Shown piece by piece: positions 44,405-54,082 of a stretch of DNA of 64,000 bases. Within the stretch, counting starts at the first letter, position 1, and each line of letters begins with the position of its first letter. A program made the position numbers and the translations under genes. Origin of the DNA: Prostheceraeus crozeri (Eukaryota; Platyhelminthes; Polycladida; Euryleptidae); NCBI GenBank assembly GCA_907163375.1, contig CAJQUW010007819.1:310001-374000 (forward strand), read 5' to 3'. The notes under the pieces are model-generated. The model saw only the letters and a list, made by a program, of their open reading frames with translations, ran no database searches and was not told where the DNA came from.

Positions 44405-44667
44405 CTGTATATGATTTTTACTTATTTTGATTTTACTAACTTCTTATTTTATTAGTAGTCTTGAATTTCTTAATTTTCCATTCTTGTAAATGAATAAGTC
44501 TTCTTGAATTGTTATCATTTCGTTCCGTCTACAATAATGATGAATAAATTCACTTGCGCATGATTATGGTGGCCGACGGTCGTCGAAAGCGCTCGCGCGA
44601 GACTAGCTAATTTTGCTTTTCACTAATGTGTCAAATATCTGACATGGGGAGCTTCCAAACAGATAAT

Positions 44668-44968
44668 AGGATAGAAATTGTCAACATTATTTTTAATTCT
44701 GTCGATGTGTTCTTTAGAGTAACCATTGGCAGTAAAAATACCTGATGACAGAGAAGCTGCATCTTGTTTGACTTGCACTTTTTTGCAATTTTGCAATTTT
44801 GAAACCATCAGACAATGATGGTACATCATCATGTGTCTGACGGTTGTTTCTTGAGGCTTGCTCCGACGATACAGCGTTTATTCTCAAATTACCTGGGTAA
44901 CAATTGCCATACACACAAGATTTTTGTATCATTTGTTGCACCGTCTCCTGATTGTTGGCATCGTGCAA
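44668..44968 (-). pseudogene. Post-reverse-transcriptase helical region of the outer Penelope element (PLE-5)
   Basis: Two minus-strand frames. 44714-44968 includes NQETVQQMIQKSCVYGN and VPSLSDGFKIAKLQK; after a frame change 44640-44832 includes VKQDAASLSSGIFTANGYSK and EHIDRIKNNVDNFYP. The NGY-x-x-x-HI-x-R motif is the conserved helical element between reverse transcriptase and endonuclease in Penelope proteins. The remainder of this protein continues across the inserted PLE-4 at 42207 and below. Confidence 0.6.
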
Positions 44969-45000
44969 ATTATTATTGAATTCTTATCGATTCGCTTCGA

Positions 45001-45389
45001 ATTTTTGGCATTATTCAACTTGGAATATTACTTTGACGAAGTGATCTCTTTGTTCTGATATTGCATCTGGGATTTATTCTCCTCTTGTTCGCGCTGATAT
45101 TGGTCGACATCATCACTTCTCCCATCTCGCCTCTATCCGCAATCTGAATTAAGTGCTGCTGCTACAACGTCTTCCGTGCTCTCAAATTCGTCACTGCAGT
45201 CAGTTTCCCGCGTTTGCATTGCCCAAAATTTTCCCTTCTCAGTGAAAAATTCTGCAGGGAAAAGATTGCTGCGATATAAATTGTGACCTTACTCCACCTA
45301 CGGGAGTTGGGAATTGTCAACTGTTGATCAGCTGTTAATTTGGTCATGTACTTGACGAACCCCTGCGCCGATTTTCGTGATTTATCGCT
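45001..45389. other. No gene recognised
   Basis: Unassigned sequence between the Penelope cluster and the CR1-like LINE; it may include the LINE 5' untranslated region. Confidence 0.4.
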
Positions 45390-45427
45390 TTTTTTCTCAC
45401 GTGACACCTGACGCATTATTCTGCATA

Positions 45428-45901
45428 ATAATGACGATTCAATCAATGACTGATTCAATGAATTTTGACACTGCACGACAAATATCAGCAAGTTCCTTGT
45501 CGAAGCTCACAAAGAGGCAACTGCGACCGCTTATCTGCGATCACGATAAGGCGAAAATCGATAGTTTGTTGCATTCGTTGAACTTGAAAGAGAAAGTTTC
45601 TGTAGTTAGATCTTTTCGCATTAGAAAAAAGGAGTTTAGAACTCAGAAAGCACACACTCGACCAAGACCTATAAAGCTTGTACTCAACTCTACTGAAGGT
45701 AAACATCTGCTTTTAAAGTCATCTCCGAAGCTCAATAAATTATCAGAAGAAAATGAGTTCCACCGAGTTTACATAAAGAATGATCTTACACCACGACAAC
45801 GAGATAAAGAACAGTTTTTGAGGTTCGAACTAAAAAGAAGGCGCGACAACGGCGAGGATGTGATCATTCGAGGTGGTAACATTGTCTGTCGCTCTTCATG
45901 A
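45428..45901 (+). CDS. LINE ORF1-like protein
   Basis: The open frame, from an ATG at about 45428-45437, ends at TGA 45899-45901. N-terminal half: polar and basic (SLSKLTKRQLRPLICDHDKA). C-terminal half: TRPRPIKLVLNSTEGKHLLL, then FHRVYIKNDLTPRQRDKEQF and ELKRRRDNGEDVIIRGGNIV, the RRM-like ORF1 domain of invertebrate CR1/jockey-type LINEs (RPIKV-x-L, V-[YF]-I-x-x-DLT-x-x-[EQ]R, RR-x-x-GE-x-x-[VI]IR-x-G-x-IV). These proteins bind the LINE RNA. The frame continues without shift into ORF2 across the TGA, so it could be the first part of one long protein with a single stop, or two cistrons. Confidence 0.65.
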   Translation: MMTIQSMTDSMNFDTARQISASSLSKLTKRQLRPLICDHDKAKIDSLLHSLNLKEKVSVVRSFRIRKKEFRTQKAHTRPRPIKLVLNSTEGKHLLLKSSPKLNKLSEENEFHRVYIKNDLTPRQRDKEQFLRFELKRRRDNGEDVIIRGGNIVCRSS

Positions 45902-45907
45902 CGTCCT

Positions 45908-46720
45908 TTGTGCCCATATGTGCTCCTATTAAATGCTAGATCAATAGCTACTCCTGGTAAAATGGACGAGTTGAAACTTTCTTGCGCTACCAAGAATCCA
46001 TCTATTGTGATTGTTACGGAATCTTGGCTTAGTTATTCGCACGATGACTGTTTTTTCAAAATCTCCGGATTCTATTTCTTCAGGTGTGACCGTGCAGGAC
46101 AGAAGGGTGGCGGTGTGTCAACATGGATAAATTCGCGCTTGAATGTTAGACGTTTGTCTTTTCATGTCAATCATTGTGAGTCGGTATTCTTGAAACTGAC
46201 ATACAACAACACGAAATTTCTTGCAATCGCTGTTTATATTCCTCCACATCTCAACTCCACGCAGTTATTGCATATATCAGACTGTTTAATGGATGCGGTT
46301 GACGACTTTACTAAGGCTTCTCCTGATTTCAAAGTGATTTTGGCTGTTGACTTAAACAAATTTGATTGTTCTTCTCTTAAAGATTCATATGATTTATGTG
46401 ACAAGGTTGTGCTTCCTACAAGGAGAGAGGCCATCCTTGATAAAATTTTGGTCAGTAGTTCAATTGATGTGAATTATCCAAATGCTGAGATAGGACCACC
46501 ATTATCCCTTTATCGACGTGGATCACATTGTCAAGTTTTGTTATGTTCATCTTGTAATGATTCATTGCCTGGTTTGAAGAAGGATCACCCAGTTTTTGAT
46601 AGAAGAAATCGATATATTTTTGACTTTTTGTCTAAACTTGATGAATGTTCCTTTCATGATATTTACTTTGAAGAAGATATCGACAAGAAAACAGAACTAT
46701 TTTACTTTAAGTTTTTTTGA
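45908..46720 (+). pseudogene. LINE APE-type endonuclease domain
   Basis: Starts six bases after the ORF1 stop and in the same frame. Motifs: LLNARSIATPGKMDEL (N of the LNxRS box), IVTESWLS (catalytic E), FFRCDRAGQKGGGVSTWIN (R-x-D-R-x-x-x-GGGV), VYIPPH, ILAVDLNKFD (normally [GA]D-[FL]N), LDKILVSSS and GSHCQVL (normally SDHxxI/V). Thus the last catalytic DH is SHC here, a substitution that would reduce or remove nicking. The open frame shifts after KTELFYFKFF; the continuation IPCHVVTITSRGKPWMTPYL (46720-46883) is in another frame. The domain makes the target nick in this LINE class. Confidence 0.75.
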
Positions 46721-46947
46721 ATGCTTATTTGTTATTCCATGCCATGTTGTTACCATCACTTCACGAGGCAAACCATGGATGACTCCGTATCTAAAAGACA
46801 TGATCAATAAGAGATGGCTTGCCTTCCGTGAAAGGAATTTTCAGTTCTACAACTATTACAAGGAAAGTGTAAACTGGAAATAATCAATTGCAAAAGTAAA
46901 TGGGTGCAGTCTTCTATGAAATCAAGAAATAAAGTATAGAATGTTGT

Positions 46948-48321
46948 GGGTAAATCCAATTTATTCCACAACATTTCTGTCTTTTCAACTTTGGGTCTCA
47001 GATTTCCGTGAAAATTTGCATACATACTCATTTTTTTACGCTGAACACGAAAATCTTAGCGGCGACCACACCAAATAAAAACTTTCCATAGAAATCTAGC
47101 ACTTTTAAAAAGTCATTTTTTCTACATCTCGGTCAGAGGACAAATTGATCTCGGTCAGATAGGTGTCGAATAGGAAACTCTTCGGCTTCTGCATTTGGGT
47201 TGCTGATGAAACTGGGAACTTAGGATGAATGCTTGCATGCGGAAAGCGAAGTGACCAAAATGTAACGTATTACATATAATGTCCGTTGCCATGGCCATGC
47301 CGTGACCCACCTTGTCCTCTGACCGAGATTTTTAAGGTCTCGGTCAGAGGACAAATTGATGTCGAACAGGAAACTCTTCGGTTTGCGCATTTGGGTTCAT
47401 GAGACTGCGGGAACTTCGGACGAATACTTGAACGCGTAAAACGAAGTGATCTAAATGTAATTGCATACATTATCATGTCTTTAGACCGAGACCCCTGTAG
47501 TCTGACCGAGATCTTCAATTTCAACGTTGTCCTCTGACCGAGATTTTTTAGGGTCTCGGTCAGAGGACATTTTCGTGGTTTTTGGAGATTTTGAGAGGGT
47601 TAATTGATATAAATAAAAAATTTCTTTTGCATAGATGTTAAGAGCATGGATCCCTCCTATGCTGTGAAATTTCATCGATTCCTGACAAAATTTCTGGTTT
47701 CAGCATCTATATGAAATTTTTGGGAATATTCAAATTCTCTGGTCGAAAAAACGGATAAAAATATTTTTAAATCAACATTACTTACTTGCAACGGCATCAA
47801 ACTGAATTTTCTTTACGGATTTATAAACTAGCACACTGGAGGATTCGTTTGGTGCAAAACGTTTAATGGAAGAATCAATATTCTTCGAGAAAAGGTACCT
47901 CGGTCAGAGGACAGAAAACGTCTCGGTCAGAGGACATTTTTTTCATTGGACAATGGAAACCCAGTGAAAATTCAATGATTAATATTGATTATAATATTTA
48001 AAATTAGACTGTCTTAAAGAGCTGATCTTTTTCTTTTAGATGATATAAATATTAGTGGGTGTATTTGAATGTATCTAATCGAAAATCCGTGTTGAAGTGA
48101 GAGTACTGCAACTTTGGACATGCCTTTTTGGTCTTTTTTCGGCAAAAAACGGCAACTTGTGAAGAAGATCTTGGCTTTGTGACTTTTTAAAAACCATGCC
48201 ATAATAGATGAGATCTTTACGGTTCGATTAAAAAAAACTATTGAAATCGGTTCAGAAATATGGATTTTACAAATCAAAGACACATTTTCGTCAAATGTTG
48301 TGGAATAAATTGGATTTACCC
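46948..48321. mobile_element. 1,374-base non-autonomous DNA element with 29-base terminal repeats
   Basis: The ends GGGTAAATCCAATTTATTCC (46948) and the inverse at 48321 match for 29 bases. TTGT flanks both sides (46944-46947 and 48322-48325). The interior carries seven full copies of CTCGGTCAGAGGACA or its complement plus several partial ones, and no protein motif. Four-base target duplications fit several DNA transposon groups; no family is assigned. Confidence 0.8.
47128..47936. repeat. Array of a 15-base motif, both orientations
   Basis: CTCGGTCAGAGGACA at 47128-47142, 47339-47353, 47555-47569, 47899-47913 and 47922-47936; its complement TGTCCTCTGACCGAG at 47313-47327 and 47528-47542. 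Partial copies lie near 47150, 47485 and 47500. Inverted pairs are spaced by about 11-12 bases at 47313-47353 and 47528-47569, so each pair can fold into a 15-base hairpin. Spacing is irregular elsewhere. Confidence 0.95.
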
Positions 48322-48329
48322 TTGTGAAT

Positions 48330-49924
48330 GAAATTAAAGGGATTTCAGTTGTCAGGGATCCATTGTCAAGTATCATATCAAATTTTCAAAGTGTTGCAGC
48401 TTCTGCAAATGCTGTAAATGAGATTTTTGCAAATTCATTTACACGCAATAATTCTTTTGTTAGAACTAGACGATGATGACTGGTGTCCTCTGTCAGATCC
48501 TCAGGATGCATTTAATTTCTTAGAAAGCTTGTCAGCTACTAAAGCCACGTTGATAGCATAAGTGAATTGAAGCTAAGTTGATGGCATACCTAACATATTT
48601 TATAAGATTGCATCTCCTTTTATATCAGAGCCACTATGTCATTTAATCAATTGTTCAATCGCCCAACGTAAAGTGCCGTCAGTTTTCAAAAAATGTATTG
48701 TTTCATCGGTTCCGAAATCTACGCCTGCTTCTATTGACCAGCTACGTCCGATCAGTTTGTTATGTACACCAGCAAAGTTTTTAGAGTCCCACGTCCTGAA
48801 TCACATGAGAGAACGCTTTCAGGAAGATTGTCCTAATTTTCAATTTGCATATAAAAAAGGATCTGATACTACATGTTGCCTGATAAACATGCACAATGCT
48901 GTTACTGGATCTAGATCGCTCTGAAATCGGCTGCTGTATGTTATTGAATTATGATTTTTCGAAAGCTTTCGATAGTACTTGTCATAAGATTTTGATTGAA
49001 AAGCTTTGTGATTCAAATTATCGTTGTGGTTTCGTGAAATGGCTCTTTTCATATTTGAGTGATCGCTATCAATGTGTTAAGTTGGGCAGTGTTTTGAGTT
49101 ATCCTTTGAAAGTCACTAGTGGTGCAGCTCAAGGCTCTTTGTTAGGACCTTTTCTTTTTACATTTTATTGTAAAGACATCAGGCCCTTGTCTAAAAATAT
49201 GATTGCTTCCATGTACGCTGATGACATTTGTAAAGTTTGTCCCATTTTTAAAGAGTCTATTTCTGAATCCATCGAACTTATGTTGTTTGAATATAATTGC
49301 ATCAAAGAGTGGTCCTTGCTAAATAAGTTGAAGCTGAATGCTACTAAAACGAAAGCACTGTGTATTAAGAAACGAAATTTTGAAGTCTACTTTCCTTTTC
49401 CTTTCCTTGTTGTTAAAGAGTTAAAGATCTTGGGTGTCGTCTGGAATGATAGTCTTACTTGGGTTGATCATTTTCGAAATATTTTTAAGATTTGTTCAAA
49501 AAGGTTGTACATGTTGAAGATCCTACGTAACATACTAAATCATGACGATCTATGGCTTGCATTCAAAGGTGTTATTCAAAGTGTTCTGATGTATTGTACA
49601 TGCTTATTCGGCATATTAGACACTGAATCTTTAAATTTCATCGATCGCCTATTTAAGCGAGTGCGTAAATTGATATGCCCATTCCAATGTAATTGTAGAA
49701 ACTTTTCGTCAACTTTTCATGAAGAACGTTTGGCGGCCCTCCGATCATTGTTTTACAAATGTCAAGCTGAGAATCACTCTTCATACTCTATTGTACCGTG
49801 TTATGACTCTAAAAGACTAAAAGTTCAATTTTGTCGAACATCTTTGAGACAAAAATGTTTTGTTATTATGTCAACGTTGGTAATCAATGAATTGACTGAT
49901 CTCATTTCTGCTGTTCCTTCATGA
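48330..49924 (+). pseudogene. LINE reverse transcriptase (CR1-like)
   Basis: After the inserted element the linker resumes (NEIKGISVVRDPLSSIISNF). The reverse transcriptase follows in two overlapping frames. 48673-48924: CIVSSVPKSTPASIDQLRPI, LLCTPAKFLESHV and FQFAYKKGSDTTCCLINMHN. 48896-49924: NYDFSKAFDSTCHKILIEKL (box A), LKVTSGAAQGSLLGPFLF (box B), MIASMYADDICKVCP (box C), NKLKLNATKTKALC (box D), KILGVVWNDSLTWVDHF (box E), then the thumb and a C terminus ending NELTDLISAVPS. The second frame is open for 342 residues. One frame change and a few stops in the linker are the visible breaks. Core boxes A to E are all present, so decay is slight. Confidence 0.85.
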
Positions 49925-49984
49925 CCTGTATCTGATATTAACGCTTGAAAATTTTTGATTTCTATTTTCTTTTTTGATTACTAT

Positions 49985-50480
49985 AGTAATGGGCAAAAGA
50001 CCGTTCCAGGACAGGACGAAATTCTCAAATTTTTTGTACTTTTAAAAACGACTAAATTTAAGAATTTTGGTCATTTTTCAGGTTATGAAGACCTAAATTC
50101 ATAAATTTAGGCGTTTTTAAAAATACCGAATTTTTCAAATTTTTCAAAATCTCAAATTTGTGATTATGATTATTTTCTCTTCAAAATCATGACCGTTCCA
50201 GGACACCGAAAATCATAAAAGTTAAGAATCTCAAATTTGTGATTATGATTATTTTCTTGCTCAAATCATGACCGTTCCAGGACACCGAAAAATCATAAAA
50301 ATTGGTATTTTTAAAAACGTCTAAATTCATGAATTTTATCCATTTTTCAGGTTTTTAAGACCTAAATTCAGAAAATTTAGTCGTTTTTAAAAGTACCATT
50401 TTTGAAAAATTAGTATTTTTAAAAACGTCTGAATTCATGAATTTTATCCATTTTCAGGTTTTTAAAATATGAGATAACTA
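49985..50480. repeat. AT-rich leader with repeated units, start of the Polinton-like region
   Basis: Two kinds of repeat. One is a tandem pair of about 78 bases (50149-50226 and 50227-50305), each with TTGTGATTATGATTATTTTC and ATGACCGTTCCAGGACACCG; a third GACCGTTCCAGGACA lies near 50000. The other is a partly palindromic unit with TTTTTAAAAACG and TTCAGGTTTT at about 50040-50130, 50304-50397 and 50412-50466. This may be the terminal or subterminal repeat region of the viral-like element; the far end is outside the window. Confidence 0.7.
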
Positions 50481-50511
50481 AAATTATGTGTCTAAAAATA
50501 TTTCTTTGAAA

Positions 50512-51057
50512 ATGGAAGAAACAAAAGTGGAAGAAAGTTCGAGAATATATCCTTCGTTATCACAGTTAAAAATAAGTGAACTGAATAAAGAAAAACACAA
50601 GGATAGAGTACGTTATATGAAAAATAAGGAATCTCAATTATTATTAAGATTAGAGCATTATGATAAATTAAGAAAGAGATGGTCTAAAGTTAAGAATGTA
50701 ACACAAGGAATTGGCATATTCTTAACAATAAGTTTAGGTGCTTTAACAATTGTTATATCTTCTGGTGTTTTAGTAATTCCAGTAGTTGCTACTGCTTTAA
50801 CAGGTACGGGTGTTTTTGCAACTTCACTTGTTACAATGTTAGATAAATCTTTAATTACTAAGAAACGAAAATCATTAAAAAATAACCATTCTCACGTTAA
50901 AGAAGTTTATGATAAACTGCATTATTACCTTCAAAGAGTATGTGATGATAATGTTATTACGCACGATCAGATTGAAAAATTTGATCAAATAGCTAATGAA
51001 GTAAATCAAATATCATTTCAATTACAGACCGAAAAAGTTCATGACAAGAATAATTAG
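50512..51057 (+). CDS. Polinton-like region: predicted membrane protein
   Basis: About 181 residues from the first ATG. The N-terminal half is charged and probably helical (LNKEKHKDRVRYMKNKES). A long hydrophobic stretch, GIGIFLTISLGALTIVISSG and the following VLVIPVVATALTGTGVF, makes one or two membrane segments at about residues 65-110. The C-terminal half is basic, then polar. An EF-hand-like or helical pattern (DDNVITHDQIEKFDQIANE) occurs near residues 150-170. Polinton-like elements often carry such a membrane protein beside structural genes. Function unknown. It leads the plus-strand group, about 200 bases before the next gene. Confidence 0.55.
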   Translation: MEETKVEESSRIYPSLSQLKISELNKEKHKDRVRYMKNKESQLLLRLEHYDKLRKRWSKVKNVTQGIGIFLTISLGALTIVISSGVLVIPVVATALTGTGVFATSLVTMLDKSLITKKRKSLKNNHSHVKEVYDKLHYYLQRVCDDNVITHDQIEKFDQIANEVNQISFQLQTEKVHDKNN

Positions 51058-51271
51058 GATGGCAAAATTTCTGGTGATGGTAAAATTTCTAATGAAGAAA
51101 ATGATAAAATTTTTTTAGAAGAGCTAAAAACTTTGTTAAACAAAACTTTATTAAACAAAACTTAAAACGAAAAGATGTCAGACGCCAAAGCAATAAAAAA
51201 ATAATTTGTTCAGTAAAATGTTTTTGTTGTATTCCAATGTTACCACAAAATTCAAATATTATATTTTAAAA

Positions 51272-52089
51272 ATGGATAAAATTAAAGCTGATAATCTAAA
51301 AAGAATTAAACAATTAGAAGAGTTAATAAAACAAAGAAATATTATGAAAAAAATCATCTTCAGCATAGAATGATAAAAGCTGGTATTCAATCTGATATGT
51401 TTCAAAAATGCAGCAAACCGAGCACGTAAAAACTGATTTTGAAAAAACTATGGAACCATTTAAAAAGCTTGAAAAAGAAAGTACAAATAATGATAAACAA
51501 ATTAATATAACAGATCCAGAACACAAAACTATATTAGATGACTATGGATTACTAGAATCAAACATTAATAAGAAATTACCAAAATCTATGCAATTTGAAC
51601 ATTCTATTTCATTTATAGATGGAAAAACAATACCTAGATTTTATCTCGGACAAAAAGAAATATTTCCACAACCTTTTCGAGGTTTAATTTTTTCACCAGA
51701 TAAATATCCTCTTAGTTTAGATAGAAATTTTGTTGATCTTTCAAGAGGAGCAGATTTAAATAATTATGCTGTAGAAGATCTCATAAAATATAAAGCTATG
51801 TTAGATAGAGTTAAAGCAGGAAAAACTCTTAAACGTTATAGAGAATTAGAAAATGTATTATCAATGGGAGTTAAAGTAGGGAAAGGTTTTTAAAACAGAA
51901 AAACTGTATTTTTACCAGATGATCCACAAGAATTACTAAATAGATTAAATATTTTAATATCTGCAATAAAAGAAGGGCATAATTCTAGTTTCAATGAAAT
52001 TCATGCTATATTGAAAAGGCTGTTAGAAAAGAAGATTCTAAATGAAGAGGATTATAAAAGTATAGCTGAAATATGTTGTTGTTTTTAAG
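51272..52089 (+). pseudogene. Polinton-like region: structural-type gene (fossil)
   Basis: A plus-strand gene remnant. Recognisable parts are a charged N terminus with KIKADNLKRIKQLEELIK, a middle with RFYLGQKEIFPQPF and DRNFVDLSRGADLNNYAVED, and a C-terminal region near 51900-52089 with a LPDDPQELLNRL pattern and short helical repeats. These patterns recur in uncharacterised proteins of invertebrate Polinton-like elements, next to the capsid-type gene. Exact role is unknown. It is broken. Confidence 0.5.
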
Positions 52090-52130
52090 TTTTTTATAAA
52101 AAAATATTTATTCAAAATTTTAACTAAAAA

Positions 52131-52934
52131 ATGTCTTCGAGAGAATTATCATCAACAGATTTAGACAAAATTAATAATCATTTAGAAAATCTAACAGAGA
52201 TTTTGGGTTCATCAAAATTTAGTACGACGTTAAAAATTATAACAACTACTTCATCACACACTTGTAATTTAGAACCAATTCTACATTTGTAACAAAATAA
52301 AAATTATCAAATTGCATTGACTAGTTTCTCCACATTTAACACTATTCAAAACGTTATAAAAGATGTGAATGATCAATTTAGATATTCTACTGATAAAGGT
52401 AAAACGTGGAAAATACTAACTTTTCTTCCTGGTTCTTACGAAGTTGAATCAATATCAAATGAAAATAAGAGACATTTAGGTATACCATTTAAAGATAAGA
52501 AACAATTACATTTTGCAGTTGAACCGGCAGTTAATAAATTTTCTCTTACTTTAGACGAAGATCATCAAGTTGATTTTAATCATGATAGATCATTGTCAAA
52601 GCTATTAGGATTTAATAAACAAACCTATAGTCAAGGTTATCATTTAGGTGAGAAGATTCCAAAAATAACTGAAATAAATTCAATTGTTGTACATTGTGAC
52701 ATTATTGAAGGTGGATATATAAATGGTAAATTGTCAAATTTAATATTCAGTTTTCCAGCTTTTACTGTACCAATTGGTTATAGATTAAATGTAATTCCAC
52801 AAACATTAATATATTTCCATATTACAGGAATAACTATTAACAACATTAACATTAAAATCACTGATGAGAAAGGACAAGAAATAAATTTTGGAGGTGAAGA
52901 GATTATGATAGATCTTTTGGTTAGAGAAGTTTAA
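52131..52934 (+). pseudogene. Polinton-like region: predicted capsid-type (minor capsid/penton-like) gene (fossil)
   Basis: Begins with MSSRELSSTDLDKINNHLEN after a short gap and continues to a stop at 52934. The body shows beta-rich patterns: ITSFNTIQN-like ALTSFSTFNTIQN, PGSYEVESI, DFNHDRSLSKLLGFNKQTY, INSIVVHCDIIEGGYINGKL, PIGYRLNVIPQTLIYFHI, and IKITDEKGQEINFGGEEIMI. This order is shared by a family common in invertebrate Polinton-like elements and thought to form part of the particle; I infer a structural role from context and pattern, not from a known structure. Treated as a fossil, with about one break. Confidence 0.5.
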
Positions 52935-52981
52935 TTTTCTTCTTCTTCTTTAAAAATAAAAATAAAAATTTCTTATTAAAA

Positions 52982-53747
52982 ATGAGTGAATTTCCCCCAT
53001 TAAATAAAAAAAACTTAAATTTAATCATCATCCAAATTTATCTAATAAAGTTTTGTCAGTTATTTGTGGAAGATCAGGATGTGGAAAAATATATTTATTA
53101 TTTAAAATTCTCACGACTCCAAATTTTTTGGATTATAGCAATCTTATAATTTATACAACAACAGCAGAACAACCCGTCTATCAATTTTTAAAATATGGAT
53201 TTGAAAATAATCTTAAAAAACAGCAATTGCTTCATTATTCAAAGAATATGAAAACTCTGAAGATGAAGAAGAAATAAGTTCGTGGTGTGAAGAAACAGCA
53301 AAAAATAATCAGTTAGTAGAATCCAATAAGAATAAGCATATAAAGTTACAATTAATAGATGATAATGGTAATATGCAAGATCCTAGTAAACTAGACAAAA
53401 CAATGAAATATTGTGCAATTTTTGATGATTGTGTTAATGATAGAAATCAGTCAGTTCAGAGAAATTATTTCACAAGAGGTAGACATAACAACTGTAGTGT
53501 TTTTTATTTAATACAAAGTATGTATTCATTAGACGGAAGTGTTATTAGAAAGAATGCAAATATATTTATACTATTTGAAATAAATGCAAGAAACTTAAGT
53601 GATTCGTTAAGAGATTTATGCGAAAGAAATAAAGATGAATTTAAACAATCGTGTAACAATGCTTGGTCAAAAGATTATGGATTTATCACAATTAATATTG
53701 ACAAAAAAATTCATGATAGAGTTATAGAAGATTTGTTTACTGAGTAA
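52982..53747 (+). pseudogene. Polinton-like region: A32/FtsK-type packaging ATPase (fossil)
   Basis: The Walker A motif appears as CGRSGCGKIYLL, followed by NLIIYTTTAEQPVYQFLKYG. The Walker B region is KYCAIFDDCVND, with the hydrophobic strand and two aspartates. Then come QRNYFTRGRHNNCSVFYLIQ, the sensor-like [ST]R-G-RHxN-x-S-x-x-[YF]-L-[TSI]Q element, and ILFEINARNLSDSLRDLCER. These are the hallmarks of the genome-packaging ATPase of Polintons, adintoviruses and virophages. It is last in the plus-strand group and faces the polymerase. The region is broken. Confidence 0.75.
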
Positions 53748-54082
53748 TAAAAAATTTTTATGCTGAGTAATAAATAATAAAATTTTTATTCTAGACTGAT
53801 TTAAATAATAAAAATTTTTTTCTAGACTGATTTGAATAATAAAATTTTTTTTTCTAGACTGATTTAAATAATAAATTTTTTTTCTAGACGGATTTAAATA
53901 ATAATAAATAAACTTTAAAAAGGTAAAGTAGTTATTCCATCAGGTAAAATTTTTCTTTTATCATCAAATGGATCTGATACTAATTTATGTTCCTCTTTTA
54001 AATACATTTTATGTTTCTTTGAATTAAGTTTATAATTACATGCTGTTTTTATTTTATTATTAAATAATGTATTCTTATAATC
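53748..54082. other. Convergent intergenic region with simple AT repeats
   Basis: Between the plus-strand ATPase and the minus-strand polymerase. Four to five copies of TAGACTGATTTAAATAATAAA-like sequence occur between 53790 and 53910, separated by T runs. Nothing else was seen; it probably carries the facing 3' ends of both groups. Confidence 0.6.

Larger units (their letters stand above)
42208..44667 (-). mobile_element. Inner Penelope-like element with inverted arms (PLE-4)
   Basis: Inserted in PLE-5 with a 12-base target duplication. Arms of about 590 bases, 42208-42797 and 44075-44667, are inverted copies and nearly identical, each containing the complete GIY-YIG frame and 3' region. 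Between them the minus strand carries a Penelope reverse transcriptase. As in PLE-1, the element has an inverted copy of its own 3' third placed at its 5' side. The reverse transcriptase starts inside the right arm boundary, so it is 5'-truncated. Frame changes show it is inactive, but arm identity suggests it is young. Confidence 0.8.
41588..45000 (-). mobile_element. Outer Penelope-like element (PLE-5), interrupted
   Basis: A minus-strand Penelope-like element split by another. The right part (about 44668-44968) holds the helical region after the reverse transcriptase; the left part (41878-42207) holds the endonuclease; the 3' end with the hammerhead-like core is at 41591-41630. A 12-base near-identical duplication, AGGATGGAAATT at 42196-42207 and AGGATAGAAATT at 44668-44679, marks the insertion of PLE-4. 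The reading frame on both sides of that duplication encodes NF-[HY]-P, so the two parts were once continuous. The reverse transcriptase core is missing. Confidence 0.7.
45390..49975 (+). mobile_element. CR1-like LINE, nearly full length, interrupted
   Basis: Plus-strand LINE with ORF1, endonuclease and reverse transcriptase in the right order. A 1,374-base non-autonomous element (46948-48321) splits the linker between endonuclease and reverse transcriptase, leaving TTGT on both sides. Removing that element in thought leaves NEIKGISVV reading on from the linker. Besides the insertion there are an in-frame TGA between ORF1 and ORF2 and a few frame changes. This is the longest LINE copy in the window. 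The 3' end lies just before the Polinton leader at about 49985. Confidence 0.8.

Noticed and set aside
47128-47936. CRISPR-like array
   Set aside because: Repeats occur in both orientations with irregular spacing inside a eukaryotic transposon; no cas-like genes.
48014-48376. 120-residue minus-strand open frame
   Set aside because: It spans the border of the 1.37-kb non-autonomous element and has no protein motif.
50488-50511. Start of the membrane protein at 50488
   Set aside because: The codon there is GTG; the first in-frame ATG at 50512 is more likely in a eukaryotic context.
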